A stretch of DNA of 64,000 nt from Alloalcanivorax xiamenensis. Its GTDB lineage: Bacteria > Pseudomonadota > Gammaproteobacteria > Pseudomonadales > Alcanivoracaceae. Under the pieces are notes generated by a model. It was given only the letters and a program-made list of their open reading frames with translations. It was not told where the DNA came from and did not search any database. Positions 26,262 to 35,177 of this stretch are shown here, in pieces; within the stretch, counting starts at the first letter, position 1; every line of letters begins with the position of its first letter. A program made the translations under genes and the position numbers. The stretch spans positions 23,025-87,024 of the forward strand of contig NZ_AQPF01000014.1 of the NCBI RefSeq assembly GCF_009846745.1, given 5' to 3'.

Positions 26262-27890
26262 TCAGGCGCTGAGTTGCTCGCGCAACACGTGTTTCTGGAA
26301 TTTTCCGGTGGAGGTTTTCGGCAACTCGTCGACGAAGAACACCTTTTTGGGGCACTTGAAGCCCGCCAGACCCTCCCGACAATGGCTGACGATGTCTTCC
26401 TCGCTGACCGAAAGCCCGCTCTTCAAGGCGATGAAGGCACAGGGAATTTCTCCCCAATGCGGATCAGGGCCGGCCACCACCGCAGCTTCCAGCACCGCGG
26501 GGTGGGCGTACAGCACGCTCTCCACTTCCAGGGTGGAAATGTTCTCGCCACCGGAGATGATAATGTCCTTGGAGCGGTCCTTGATCTCCACGTAACCGTC
26601 CTCATGCCACACTCCCAGGTCACCGGTATGGAACCAGCCGCCGGCGAAGGCTTTTTCAGTGCCTCCGGGGTTGTTCAGATAGCCTTTCATGACGCTGTGC
26701 CCGCGCACGAACAGCTCACCCAGGCTGACGCCGTTGCGGGGTACCGGTGTCATCGTCTCCGGATCGGCCACCATCATGTCGGTCATCGACAGCGACAGAA
26801 TCCCCTGCCGCGCCACCTTGTCGGCCTTGTCTTCCAGGGACAGCGCCGCCCACGGGTCCTGGAATTCACACACCAGGCTGGGGCCGTAGGTTTCGGTGAG
26901 ACCATACAAATGGACAATGTTGATCCCCAGGTTTTCCATGGCGGCGATGGTGGCGGCCGGTGGCGCGGCACCGCCGGTGGCCACGGTCACGGTGTGATCG
27001 AAGGGCCGACGCTGCTCTTCCGGCGCGTTGATCATCATGTTCAGCACCACCGGGGCGGCGCAGAAATGGGTCACCTTGTGCTCGCTGATGGCACGAAAAA
27101 TCGGCTCCGGGTGGGGCTGGCGAAGACACACGTGGGTACCGGCCACGGCGGTCACCGCCCAGGGAAAACACCAGCCGTTGCAGTGAAACATGGGCAGCGT
27201 CCACAGATACGCCGCGCCCTGGGGCAACCCCAGCCCAATAATGTTGCTCAGGGCATTCAGGTAGGCACCACGGTGATGGTAGACCACGCCCTTGGGGTCG
27301 CCAGTGGTGCCGGAGGTGTAGTTCAACGTGATCGCCTGCCATTCATCCGCCGGCGCCTGCCAGGTAAAGTCGTCACGCCCACGAGCCAGCAGTTCGTCAA
27401 AAGTCAGTTCTCCGACCCGCTCCCCGCCTTCGAAAGTCGGATCCTCCACATCCACCACCAGAGGCGAAACCGAGCAGCAGGACAACGCCTCCCGGCTTCG
27501 CTCATGGAATTCAGGGTCGGTGAAGAACACCTTGGCCTGCCCGTGATCCAGCATGAACGCCATGGACGCCGCGTCCAGGCGGGTGTTCTGGGTGTTGAGT
27601 ACCGCGCCCAGCATCGGCACGGCGAAATGCAGCTCCAGCATTTCCGGTACATTGGGTAGCAATGCCGCCACGGTATCACCGGGCCCCACCCCCATGGCCC
27701 GCAGCGCGGAGGCCAACCGCAAACAGCGTTGATGAGTCTCGCCCCAGGTGCGCCGCACCGGACCATGAATCACCGCGGTGCGATAGGGATGCGCCAGCGC
27801 GGTACGGGCCAGAAAAGTGAGCGGTGTCAGCGCCGAGAAATTGGCGGCGTTGGGCGTCAGGTCCGCATCGAAAGCAAGCGAGCTGGACAT
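26262..27890 (-). CDS. Acyl-CoA synthetase (AlkK/DmdB-like, AMP-forming)
   Basis: This 542-residue ligase forms acyl-CoA from a fatty or related acid, ATP and CoA. Motifs: LNYTSGTTGDPKGV near residue 190, HLYGLTETYGPS near 325, the GGWFHTGDLGVWHEDGYVEIKDRSKD hinge near 420 and the terminal PKTSTGKFQKHVLR. The pattern, with LPMFHCNGWCFPW, fits the medium-chain AlkK group and the methylmercaptopropionate ligase DmdB, which cannot be told apart here. The ATG at 27890 follows AGGAG; the frame opens at 27911. The permease gene lies 91 bp upstream on the same strand, so uptake and activation of one acid is plausible. Confidence 0.88.
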   Translation of the reverse strand: MSSSLAFDADLTPNAANFSALTPLTFLARTALAHPYRTAVIHGPVRRTWGETHQRCLRLASALRAMGVGPGDTVAALLPNVPEMLELHFAVPMLGAVLNTQNTRLDAASMAFMLDHGQAKVFFTDPEFHERSREALSCCSVSPLVVDVEDPTFEGGERVGELTFDELLARGRDDFTWQAPADEWQAITLNYTSGTTGDPKGVVYHHRGAYLNALSNIIGLGLPQGAAYLWTLPMFHCNGWCFPWAVTAVAGTHVCLRQPHPEPIFRAISEHKVTHFCAAPVVLNMMINAPEEQRRPFDHTVTVATGGAAPPAATIAAMENLGINIVHLYGLTETYGPSLVCEFQDPWAALSLEDKADKVARQGILSLSMTDMMVADPETMTPVPRNGVSLGELFVRGHSVMKGYLNNPGGTEKAFAGGWFHTGDLGVWHEDGYVEIKDRSKDIIISGGENISTLEVESVLYAHPAVLEAAVVAGPDPHWGEIPCAFIALKSGLSVSEEDIVSHCREGLAGFKCPKKVFFVDELPKTSTGKFQKHVLREQLSA

Positions 27891-27981
27891 GATCGGAATC
27901 TCCTGAATCAAGGGCGCCCCATGCCGATCACGGGGCGCCGGGTTACGGTGTCACTTTGTTGTTTTCGCGAAACAATCCGGT

Positions 27982-29364
27982 CTATTCAGAGCTGGCGGGC
28001 TCGGCGGCACCGGCGGTGGCGCGGCTTTCGCCAGCCAGCCAGTCACGCTCCAGCACCAGCCACAGAACCAGACCGGCGCCCAGCCCCCAGGCGGCGCCCT
28101 TGGTGGCCAGAATGGCACCGACGATCACCGCCACACCGCGTTGCAGGTTGGTGCCCTTGCCGAGCATCTCCACCGCCAGGTAGCCGCACAGATAACCCTG
28201 GATCAGTAAGGTCAGCGCCAGGCCGATGTTCAAACCCGGCTTGAACAGCGACACCACCGGCAGCAGCAGAAGCGCGATGCTCATACCCCAATAGATGCTG
28301 TTGGCACCGCCCCAATAGCTGTCCATGGCCTTGCGGTCGTTATTCATATAGCGATTGACCACCAGTGCCTGGCCACCGGTCCAGGACGGCCCGGACAGAC
28401 TGATGAAAGGCGCGCACAGCCCGTGAAACAGATTACGGATACCGGCGATGATGCTGTTGCGGCGCGGGCTGAATACCAGCTTCTCATCCTTGCGTACCTT
28501 GTCCGCGTTTTTAAACAGAGAGTCGATCACCAGTACATCCCCGAACGCGATCACATAGGCGGCCAGCGCCAGCGGCAGGGCATCCAGGAAATACTGATAA
28601 GAAGGCCAGCCGAGGCCGAATACGGTATAGCTCTCAAGCATTTCGCCAAATGGCAGCGAGACCCAACCCCATTGCAGACTCGGTGCCCGCACCTCGCCAA
28701 TCAGGATGCCGAACGCGTACGCAATCAGGAACGGCACGGCGATACCGTACTGGGCAATGAAGCGAAACATCGGGTAGCGCTCACGCAGCGGCGCCGCCGT
28801 TCTGGAGAACAGCATGAAGAACCCGAGCGTGGCCCCGAGCAGAATGGTGATCGGCATGGACCAGACCCGGCCGGTGTCGGAGAACTCGGTCATCACCGCG
28901 GAAAAGCCGGCGCCGATCAGAATCCCCGCCTTCAATGACATGGGCATCTTGCGCACCAGCACATCCGCCCCCTTGAACAGGCCCATGGCGAAAAACACCG
29001 CCGCCACCGTTAACTGCAACGCCACCAGGGCGAGAATGCGCGCGTCCCCTTCCGGGTAGCCGGATAGAAAAGCCACGTACAAGGGAATGCCGGCGGTAAT
29101 CCAGCCGGACACCGCCGGATCACCGAAATGGCCGTGCAGCATGAACAGGAAGTTGTTGATCACCACGAAAGCCACGGCAATCTCGAAAGGAATACCCAGC
29201 ACCGATGTCATCAGGCCGGAAATACTCAGCGGCACCACACACAGAATCGCGCCCTGCAGAATGTCGGGCAATTCCAGTTTGTAGTGGACAAAGGGGATGC
29301 GCAGCTTCAGGAAACCCAGCGCCGAAGGCTGCTCGCCTCCGTCCGCTCTCTTTCGCAGACTCAT
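27982..29364 (-). CDS. Polytopic membrane transporter, possibly NCS2/SulP-like
   Basis: The 460-residue protein has roughly 12 hydrophobic segments and no signal peptide. It resembles the APC-type nucleobase or anion permeases in layout, with a long helix pair followed by GWITAGIPLY and a conserved LSGPSWTGGQALVVNRY stretch near residue 330. I could not place it in a defined family. The ATG at 29364 has GGAG upstream. It precedes the acyl-CoA ligase on the same strand, and two palindromes lie in its upstream region (29428-29464), suggesting regulated uptake of an organic acid. The substrate is unknown. Confidence 0.6.
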   Translation of the reverse strand: MSLRKRADGGEQPSALGFLKLRIPFVHYKLELPDILQGAILCVVPLSISGLMTSVLGIPFEIAVAFVVINNFLFMLHGHFGDPAVSGWITAGIPLYVAFLSGYPEGDARILALVALQLTVAAVFFAMGLFKGADVLVRKMPMSLKAGILIGAGFSAVMTEFSDTGRVWSMPITILLGATLGFFMLFSRTAAPLRERYPMFRFIAQYGIAVPFLIAYAFGILIGEVRAPSLQWGWVSLPFGEMLESYTVFGLGWPSYQYFLDALPLALAAYVIAFGDVLVIDSLFKNADKVRKDEKLVFSPRRNSIIAGIRNLFHGLCAPFISLSGPSWTGGQALVVNRYMNNDRKAMDSYWGGANSIYWGMSIALLLLPVVSLFKPGLNIGLALTLLIQGYLCGYLAVEMLGKGTNLQRGVAVIVGAILATKGAAWGLGAGLVLWLVLERDWLAGESRATAGAAEPASSE

Positions 29365-29427
29365 GTTGTTCTCCGTTATCCGGTTTTATTGGCGTTATCG
29401 ATGCGGCGGTAATGCCGTTTTTTTGAA

Positions 29428-29445
29428 TCAGGGGTTTTCCCCTGA
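29428..29445 (-). promoter_or_regulatory. Palindrome upstream of the permease gene
   Basis: TCAGGGG and CCCCTGA arms flank TTTT, a perfect 18-bp dyad 64 bp upstream of the permease start. It may be an operator or leader hairpin; nothing more can be read from it. Confidence 0.35.
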
Positions 29446-29450
29446 ATACT

Positions 29451-29464
29451 AGGTATATATACCT
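29451..29464 (-). promoter_or_regulatory. AGGTATATATACCT operator candidate
   Basis: This is a perfect 14-bp palindrome, 87 bp upstream of the permease start and beside a TTTTTAA run. The form, GGTATA with dyad symmetry, suits a dimeric GntR- or TetR-type repressor. No regulator is adjacent. Confidence 0.4.
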
Positions 29465-29493
29465 TTTTAATCAAGTGAAAACACCCAAAATAA

Positions 29494-29517
29494 AAAGGCC
29501 CGCTAAAGCGGGCCTTT
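29494..29517 (-). terminator. Intrinsic terminator after the aldehyde dehydrogenase
   Basis: AAAGGCCCGC (29494-29503) and GCGGGCCTTT (29508-29517) form a 10-bp stem with a 4-base loop, 26 bp past the stop at 29543. On the minus strand it runs into a T-rich tract. It ends the four-gene acyl-CoA operon and separates it from the permease unit. Confidence 0.9.
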
Positions 29518-29542
29518 CAACGGAGCCGGGGCTGCCCGGCGG

Positions 29543-30964
29543 TCAGACCGCCACGCCACCGAGTTTGGTTTCCAGATATTCCAGCAAGCCTTCCCGGGCC
29601 CCCTCGCGCCCCAGACCGCTTTCGTTCATACCACCGAATGGCGCCGCCGCGCTGGTGGGATTGATGTCATTGATGCCGATGATGCCGAACCGCAGACCTT
29701 CGAACATGCGAATCGCCCGGGACAGCTTCTCGGTGTACACGTAGGCCGCCAGCCCGTAATGGGTGTCGTTGGCCATGGCCAGCACTTCCTCTTCGTCGTC
29801 GAAGGGAATCACCGGCGCCACCGGGCCGAACGTCTCCTCCCGGTAAATGCGCATGTCCGGGGTCACGTCCGCCAACAGGGTCGGCGCATAGAAATGGCCG
29901 CGGTCCGCCTCACCGGCGAACAGACGCTCGCCGCCCTGCATCAGGCGGGCGCCCTTGGCCACCGCGTCGTCCACCTGTCCGGCCACCTTGTCGATGGCCG
30001 CCTGATTGATCAACGGGCCAATGCTGATGCCCTCTTCCATGCCGTTGCCGGCCTTCAACCTGGCGATGCGGTTACTCATCTCCGCCAGGAACGGCTCGAT
30101 GATGTCACGCTGAACGAAGATGCGATTGGGACTGATGCAGGCCTGGCCGGTGTTGAGGAATTTCACCAGAGACAACCCTTTGGCCGCATGCACCGGATCC
30201 ATGTCATTGAAGACGATCGCCGGGGCATGACCGCCCAGCTCCATGGAAACCCGCTTGAGATGACCGCCGGCCAGCCCGGACAGATATTTGCCCACCGGCG
30301 TGGAGCCGGTAAAGGTGATTTTCTTCACCAATGGGTGGGTGCAGAACGCCTCACCCACCGGCTTCGGATCCTGCTTGGTGATCAGATTCACCACCCCCGG
30401 CGGGAAGCCGGCCTCATGGAAAATCTCGAACATGGCCTGGGCGCACAGCGGTGTCGCTTCCGCCGGTTTCAACACGATGGTGCAACCCGCCGCCACCGCC
30501 GGCGCCAGTTTGCGGGTGATCATCGAAATCGGATAATTCCACGGCGTGATCGCGCCGACCACGCCCACCGGATGCTGCCGCACCCAGAAGCGCTGGTTGG
30601 CGCGGGCGGACGGGATGGTTTCGCCGTACATGCGCTTGGCTTCCTCGGCGAACCACAGTAGAAAATCAGCGCCATAACCCACTTCGTTGAGCGCCGCCTT
30701 GAGGGGTTTGCCCTGCTCGCGGGTCATCAATTCCGCCAGCTCCCGTTTGCGCGCCAGCATCAGCCCGTGGGCCTTGTACAACAGCGCCGCCCGTTCATAG
30801 GCGGTGGTGGCGGACCAGGACGCGAAGGCGGTATTGGCCGCTTCGATGGCCGCCGAGATATCAGCGTCGTCAGCGTCGGCGACGGTACCGATCTGCTCGT
30901 TGGTGGCGGGGTTGAACACCGCGAAGGTGTTGTCCTTGTTGATCCATTCACCGTTGATGTACAT
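29543..30964 (-). CDS. NAD(P)-dependent aldehyde dehydrogenase (semialdehyde type)
   Basis: This 473-residue enzyme oxidises an aldehyde to its acid or acyl product. Catalytic residues are visible: the general-base Glu in MELGGHAP near residue 240 and the nucleophile Cys in NTGQACISPNR near residue 274. The coenzyme loop is FTGSTPVGK. The sequence groups with succinate-semialdehyde and related dehydrogenases (APFGGMNESGLGREGAREGL). The ATG at 30964 has AGGAG upstream and is 16 bp from the acyl-CoA dehydrogenase stop, so the two are co-transcribed. In context the substrate could be a short semialdehyde; this is inference. Confidence 0.88.
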   Translation of the reverse strand: MYINGEWINKDNTFAVFNPATNEQIGTVADADDADISAAIEAANTAFASWSATTAYERAALLYKAHGLMLARKRELAELMTREQGKPLKAALNEVGYGADFLLWFAEEAKRMYGETIPSARANQRFWVRQHPVGVVGAITPWNYPISMITRKLAPAVAAGCTIVLKPAEATPLCAQAMFEIFHEAGFPPGVVNLITKQDPKPVGEAFCTHPLVKKITFTGSTPVGKYLSGLAGGHLKRVSMELGGHAPAIVFNDMDPVHAAKGLSLVKFLNTGQACISPNRIFVQRDIIEPFLAEMSNRIARLKAGNGMEEGISIGPLINQAAIDKVAGQVDDAVAKGARLMQGGERLFAGEADRGHFYAPTLLADVTPDMRIYREETFGPVAPVIPFDDEEEVLAMANDTHYGLAAYVYTEKLSRAIRMFEGLRFGIIGINDINPTSAAAPFGGMNESGLGREGAREGLLEYLETKLGGVAV

Positions 30965-30980
30965 GGTTTTCTCCTGCGGG

Positions 30981-32744
30981 TTACAGCAGCTCTTCGGGCA
31001 GCGCCATCAATGTATCGTCACCGAAACGCAAAGCCCGGGCGTGATGCAGATAACGGGGTAATATCTGCTCGAGGTAAAAGTGAACATGATGCCGCTTGCG
31101 GCGAGCGAACGGGGAATCGTCTTCCGCCACGCTCAGCGCCGCGCGGGCCATCTGCCAGGCGGCCACCACGGTGGCGCTCAACATCAGATAGTGGAACGCG
31201 ATAGCACCGGGCAGCGTGGCGCTGTCACTGGCGCCCAGCAAGAATTCCGTGGCGTCGGAAACCGCCACCACCGCATCCGCCAACAGCGCTTTGCGTTCGC
31301 GGCCCAGCACGCTATCCAGACGCGGCTCGGCCAGGAACGCGTCGATCTCTTCCAGCATCTCGAACATGGCGGCGCCGCGGTCACGCAAGGTCTTGCGCCC
31401 CACCAGGTCCATCGCCTGAATGCCGTTGGTGCCTTCGTAGATCGGCAGGATGCGCGCATCCCGGAACAACTGCCCGGCACCGGTTTCCTCGATGAACCCC
31501 ATACCGCCATGACACTGCACGTTCAGGGACGTGACTTCCTGGGCCATCTCCGTGCACCAGCCTTTCACCAGCGGCGTGAGCAAATCCAGGCGCCGCTGAT
31601 GGCGGGCCCGGCGTTGCGGATCGCTTTCACCGTGCACCCGATCCACTTCGGCGCAGCCCACGTAGGCCAGCGCGCGCCCCGCCTCGGTGAGCGCATTCAT
31701 GGTCATCAGCATACGGCGCACATCCGGATGGCCGATGATCGGCCCCGCCTCACGCTGTCCGGGAGCCACGCCCTGTACTCTTTCGCGGCAATATTCACGC
31801 GCCTGCTGACAGGCCCGTTCAGCGACGGCCACGCCCTGCAGTCCCACCGTGAGACGGGCGTTGTTCATCATCGTGAACATACAGGCCAGTCCCTGATTGG
31901 GCTTGCCGACCAGGTAACCGATGGCGCCGCCATTGTCGCCGTAGCTCATGACGCAGGTGGGGCTGGCGTGAATGCCGATCTTGTGTTCCAGCGAGATGGC
32001 CCGGCAATCATTGCGTTCGCCCGGGGAGCCGTCCTCGTTGAGCAAATACTTGGGCACCAGGAACAGGGAGATGCCCTTCACCCCCTCCGGCGCATCGGGC
32101 AAACGGGCCAGCACCAGATGGACGATGTTGTCGGCCATGTCGTGATCGCCCCAGGTGATAAAAATTTTCTGCCCGGTGATGCGGTAATGATCGTCTTCCG
32201 GCACCGCCCGCGCCTTCACCGCCGCCAGGTCGGAACCGGCCTGCGGCTCGGTCAGATTCATGGTGCCACTCCAGGCACCGCTGACCATGGACGGCAGATA
32301 GCCGGCTTTGAGCGTGTCATCGGCGTTGGCGGCGATCGCTTCCACCGCGCCCTGGGACAACAGCGGACACAGCCCCCAGGACATATTGGCGGCGTGCCAC
32401 ATCTCCTGCACCGCCACCGCCAGCGAGAACGGCAGCCCCTGGCCACCGTACTCGGGATCGAACTGCAGACTGCCCCAACCGCCGTCCACATAACGCTGAT
32501 AGGCGTCGCGAAAGCCGGGAGCGGCGACCACGCCATCCGCTTCCAGACGCACGCCATGGCGATCGCCCTCGGCGTTGAGCGGTGCGATCACCGACGAAGC
32601 CAGTTTGCCGGCCTCATCCAACACAGCTTCGGCCAGGTCACGGGACACTTCAGTAAACGGCGGCAGTGCCGCCAGGCCATCGATATCGGTCAATTCGCCA
32701 AGCACGAAGGCCATGTCCTGCAACGGCGCTTTGTATTCCGGCAT
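30981..32744 (-). CDS. Acyl-CoA dehydrogenase (long, FadE5/DmdC-like)
   Basis: A flavoenzyme that introduces a 2,3 double bond into an acyl-CoA. The 587 residues belong to the long class with an extra C-terminal domain, the group of DmdC and pseudomonad FadE5. The FAD region has MNLTEPQAGSDLAAVK near residue 160 and KIFITWGDHD. The catalytic glutamate is probably that of IYEGTNGIQAMDLVGRK near residue 430. The last 130 residues are the extra helical domain. It lies between phaB-like and aldehyde dehydrogenase genes on the same strand. Chain-length preference cannot be determined; DmdC function is not implied, since no dmdA or dmdD is nearby. Confidence 0.88.
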   Translation of the reverse strand: MPEYKAPLQDMAFVLGELTDIDGLAALPPFTEVSRDLAEAVLDEAGKLASSVIAPLNAEGDRHGVRLEADGVVAAPGFRDAYQRYVDGGWGSLQFDPEYGGQGLPFSLAVAVQEMWHAANMSWGLCPLLSQGAVEAIAANADDTLKAGYLPSMVSGAWSGTMNLTEPQAGSDLAAVKARAVPEDDHYRITGQKIFITWGDHDMADNIVHLVLARLPDAPEGVKGISLFLVPKYLLNEDGSPGERNDCRAISLEHKIGIHASPTCVMSYGDNGGAIGYLVGKPNQGLACMFTMMNNARLTVGLQGVAVAERACQQAREYCRERVQGVAPGQREAGPIIGHPDVRRMLMTMNALTEAGRALAYVGCAEVDRVHGESDPQRRARHQRRLDLLTPLVKGWCTEMAQEVTSLNVQCHGGMGFIEETGAGQLFRDARILPIYEGTNGIQAMDLVGRKTLRDRGAAMFEMLEEIDAFLAEPRLDSVLGRERKALLADAVVAVSDATEFLLGASDSATLPGAIAFHYLMLSATVVAAWQMARAALSVAEDDSPFARRKRHHVHFYLEQILPRYLHHARALRFGDDTLMALPEELL

Positions 32745-32835
32745 GGGGCATCCTCTGTTTTGTTGTTCGCGGCAAAAATGGATAAAACGGCTAATGCGGC
32801 GCCGGCAATCAGCCAGGCCGGCGCCCGCCGGAAGC

Positions 32836-33588
32836 CTAGCTCATGTACTGGCCGCCGTTTACCGACAAGTTTGTACCGGTGATGAAACCCGCTTCCTCCG
32901 CGGTCAGGAACGCCACCGCCCGGGCGATGTCCTCCGGCTGGCCCAAACGGCCTACCGGGATACCGGCGATGATACCTTCAAGAATGTTCTCCGGCACCTG
33001 CCGCACCATCGGCGTGTCGATATAACCCGGGGAGACAGCATTGACGGTCACCCCCTTGCGCGCGCCTTCCTGGGCGATGGAGCGGGTGAACCCATAAACA
33101 CCGGCCTTGGCGGCGGCATAGTTACACTGCCCAAACTGGCCTTTCTCACCGTTCAGGGAAGAGATATTGACGATACGGCCGAAACCGCGCTGGCACATGC
33201 CGTCGAACACCGCCCGGCACAGATTGTACATGGAGGTCAGATTGGTATTGATCACATCCTGCCAGAAGTGCGGCTCCATGCGCTTGATCGGCGCGTCCCT
33301 GGTGATGCCGGCGTTATTCACCAGCACATCGATGGGACCGAGCTCCGCTTCCACATCAGCGGCGAAGACGGCGCAGGCGTCATAGTCGGTGACATCCAGG
33401 GGACGCACGTGCACGGAATAGCCCTGCTGCTCCATGCTTTCCTGCCATTGCCGCGCCTGTTGTTCCTGTTGCGGGTCCGGATAGTAGGTCCCCACCACGG
33501 TGCGGCCCTGATCACACAGAGCCTGACACATGGCCACGCCCAAGCCGCCGGTGGCGCCGGTCACCACCGCCAATCGTTTTTCGCTCAT
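32836..33588 (-). CDS. phaB: Acetoacetyl-CoA reductase-like short-chain dehydrogenase
   Basis: This 250-residue NAD(P)H enzyme converts acetoacetyl-CoA to (R)-3-hydroxybutyryl-CoA, or acts in reverse on a 3-hydroxyacyl-CoA. Seen: the cofactor motif TGATGGLG near residue 11, NNAG near 90 and the catalytic Ser-Tyr-Lys (NISSLNG, then YAAAK near 154-158). The stretch GEKGQFGQCNYAAAKAG is typical of PhaB. The ATG at 33588 is five bases from the upstream malonyl-CoA decarboxylase stop, implying coupling. No phaC synthase is in the window, so a role in PHA formation is open. Confidence 0.85.
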   Translation of the reverse strand: MSEKRLAVVTGATGGLGVAMCQALCDQGRTVVGTYYPDPQQEQQARQWQESMEQQGYSVHVRPLDVTDYDACAVFAADVEAELGPIDVLVNNAGITRDAPIKRMEPHFWQDVINTNLTSMYNLCRAVFDGMCQRGFGRIVNISSLNGEKGQFGQCNYAAAKAGVYGFTRSIAQEGARKGVTVNAVSPGYIDTPMVRQVPENILEGIIAGIPVGRLGQPEDIARAVAFLTAEEAGFITGTNLSVNGGQYMS

Positions 33589-33592
33589 ATTA

Positions 33593-34966
33593 TTAAGCCT
33601 TCAACAGTTTTTTCATGGATGCCGACGTGGCCACGGCCCCGTCGACGGTGTAGCTCTGGCTGCGCGTTTCAATGCGCGGCAGCTCGTATCGGTAATTCAC
33701 CATCATGCCGGCGGACTGGCGCCGGCCCTTTTCCGACAGGTCCGCGGCCCAGTTCAGACGCGCCACCTGAGCGCCATTACTGAGATGAAAGTGCGCCACC
33801 GGATCCAGGGCGTATCGACCATTGCGTTGCTCCCGGCACAGGTACCAGGCCATCAGCCGCTGTAATGCCTCGGCCCGCAACGGATCCAGCCGTTCCGGAT
33901 CCAACAGCGCCCCGGCACTGCCGGTGTCCCGCCAAACCGTGCCACCGGGCAATCCGGCCAGAACATCGTCGGGGAGTCGCTCCAGCCAGCGGCTGAATCC
34001 CGGGATCGGCGACAACGTGGCGAATTGTTTCAACTGCGGCAGTTCCTGGCGCAGCAGTTTCACCACCCGTTTGATCAGGAAGTTGCCGAAACTGATTCCG
34101 GCCAGGCCGGCCTGGGCATTGGAAATGGAGTAGAAAATGGCGGTGTCCGCCCGCCGGGCATCCAGCACCGGCGCGTCCTCATCCAGTACCGCCTGAATGC
34201 TGCCGGCCATGCCTTCCACCAGCGCCACCTCGACAAAAATCAACGGCTCGTTGGGCATGTTCGGATGGAAAAACGCGAAGCAGCGGCGGTCCGGGCGCAA
34301 ACGGTTCTTCAGATCGTTCCAGTCCCGAATCGCGTGCACCGCCTCATAGGCGATCAGTTTTTCCAGTAACTCGGCGCTGCTCTGCCAACTGATCTGCTCC
34401 AGTTGCAGCAGCCCGACATCGAACCAGGCGCCGAGCAGCCGCTTAAGATCCGCTTCCAGCGGCGCCAGTTGAGGGTATTCCTTGCGCAACGACAACAGTT
34501 CCGCACGCAGATCCACCAGGAACTTGACCCCCTCCGGCACGCCGTTGAAGCGGGTCAGCAGGGTCATGCGCGGCGGCTCCAGAGCATCACGCAAAGCCAA
34601 GGCGGCCTGCATGCGCCCCTCATTGCCGGCCGCGCGCCATTGCTCCATGGCCCGCTCCACCCGCGCCTCATCCACCGCGTACTGTTCCGCCAGCAACATC
34701 AGGAAACGGGCACGGCCGTCGCGATTCAATGCCTTGAATTCACGCGCCAGGGTCACCGCCCGGTCGCGGGCCGCCACTTGCCCTCCGTCGTCCGCCAGAC
34801 AAGCGTCGATCCACTTGATCAGGCGCTCCACGTCACCACCGTTGAGGTCCGGGGTCAGTGTCAGCTTGCCGTCCAGCAACCGGCGCTCGTTCCAGGCCTC
34901 CAGTCCGAGCGGCACCAATCTGCGGATGGCCTTCTCCCAAAGACCGTCATTCTGATCCTGCATCAT
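33593..34966 (-). CDS. Malonyl-CoA decarboxylase
   Basis: The enzyme releases CO2 from malonyl-CoA to give acetyl-CoA. The 457 residues match bacterial members. An N-terminal helical domain (about 1-150) is followed by the GNAT-like catalytic domain. Family motifs are FFHPNMPNEPLIFVEVAL near residue 235, FYSISNAQAGLAGISFGN (with the catalytic Ser region), FATLSPIPGF and HFHLSNGAQVARLNW (with the catalytic His). Of two ATGs, 34966 follows GGGAG and gives MMQDQNDGLW; the frame extends to 35026 without support. It leads the operon with phaB, the acyl-CoA dehydrogenase and the aldehyde dehydrogenase, suggesting that malonyl-CoA is an intermediate of that pathway. Confidence 0.92.
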   Translation of the reverse strand: MMQDQNDGLWEKAIRRLVPLGLEAWNERRLLDGKLTLTPDLNGGDVERLIKWIDACLADDGGQVAARDRAVTLAREFKALNRDGRARFLMLLAEQYAVDEARVERAMEQWRAAGNEGRMQAALALRDALEPPRMTLLTRFNGVPEGVKFLVDLRAELLSLRKEYPQLAPLEADLKRLLGAWFDVGLLQLEQISWQSSAELLEKLIAYEAVHAIRDWNDLKNRLRPDRRCFAFFHPNMPNEPLIFVEVALVEGMAGSIQAVLDEDAPVLDARRADTAIFYSISNAQAGLAGISFGNFLIKRVVKLLRQELPQLKQFATLSPIPGFSRWLERLPDDVLAGLPGGTVWRDTGSAGALLDPERLDPLRAEALQRLMAWYLCREQRNGRYALDPVAHFHLSNGAQVARLNWAADLSEKGRRQSAGMMVNYRYELPRIETRSQSYTVDGAVATSASMKKLLKA

Positions 34967-35041
34967 TGTTCTCTCCCACCAGGTCGCACCACGCTGGTTC
35001 GACACCGACGGCCAAGAGACTAGCAAAGGCGGATTTCAAAA

Positions 35042-35059
35042 CCAAGTATTTCTACTTGG
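35042..35059. promoter_or_regulatory. Operator candidate 1 in the divergent acyl-CoA control region
   Basis: CCAAGTA and TACTTGG flank TTTC, a perfect 7-bp-arm dyad between the divergent malonyl-CoA decarboxylase (start 34966) and MaoC-type (start 35178) genes. It lies five bases from a second dyad (35064-35087). Confidence 0.5.
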
Positions 35060-35063
35060 ATTT

Positions 35064-35087
35064 AAAAGTGTAAACCACTACACTTTT
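35064..35087. promoter_or_regulatory. Operator candidate 2 in the divergent acyl-CoA control region
   Basis: AAAAGTGTA (35064-35072) and TACACTTTT (35079-35087) are perfect 9-bp arms around six bases. This is the size of a TetR- or GntR-type operator, roughly midway between the divergent starts. No matching regulator gene is adjacent apart from the two-component pair downstream. Confidence 0.55.
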
Positions 35088-35177
35088 CAGTCACTGGCTT
35101 TAATTGGATGGCTTCACGCCTTGTGAACAAACCAAAGCCACGACATAAAGAGTCACTACGTAAAACAAGGAATCCCG

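Noticed and set aside
26262..32744. A DMSP demethylation pathway (dmdB and dmdC)
   Set aside because: The ligase and dehydrogenase resemble DmdB and DmdC, but no dmdA or dmdD is present, and these families also serve ordinary fatty acids.
31080..32882. Plus-strand frame of 600 codons opposite the acyl-CoA dehydrogenase
   Set aside because: Antisense shadow of the dehydrogenase with no homologous features.
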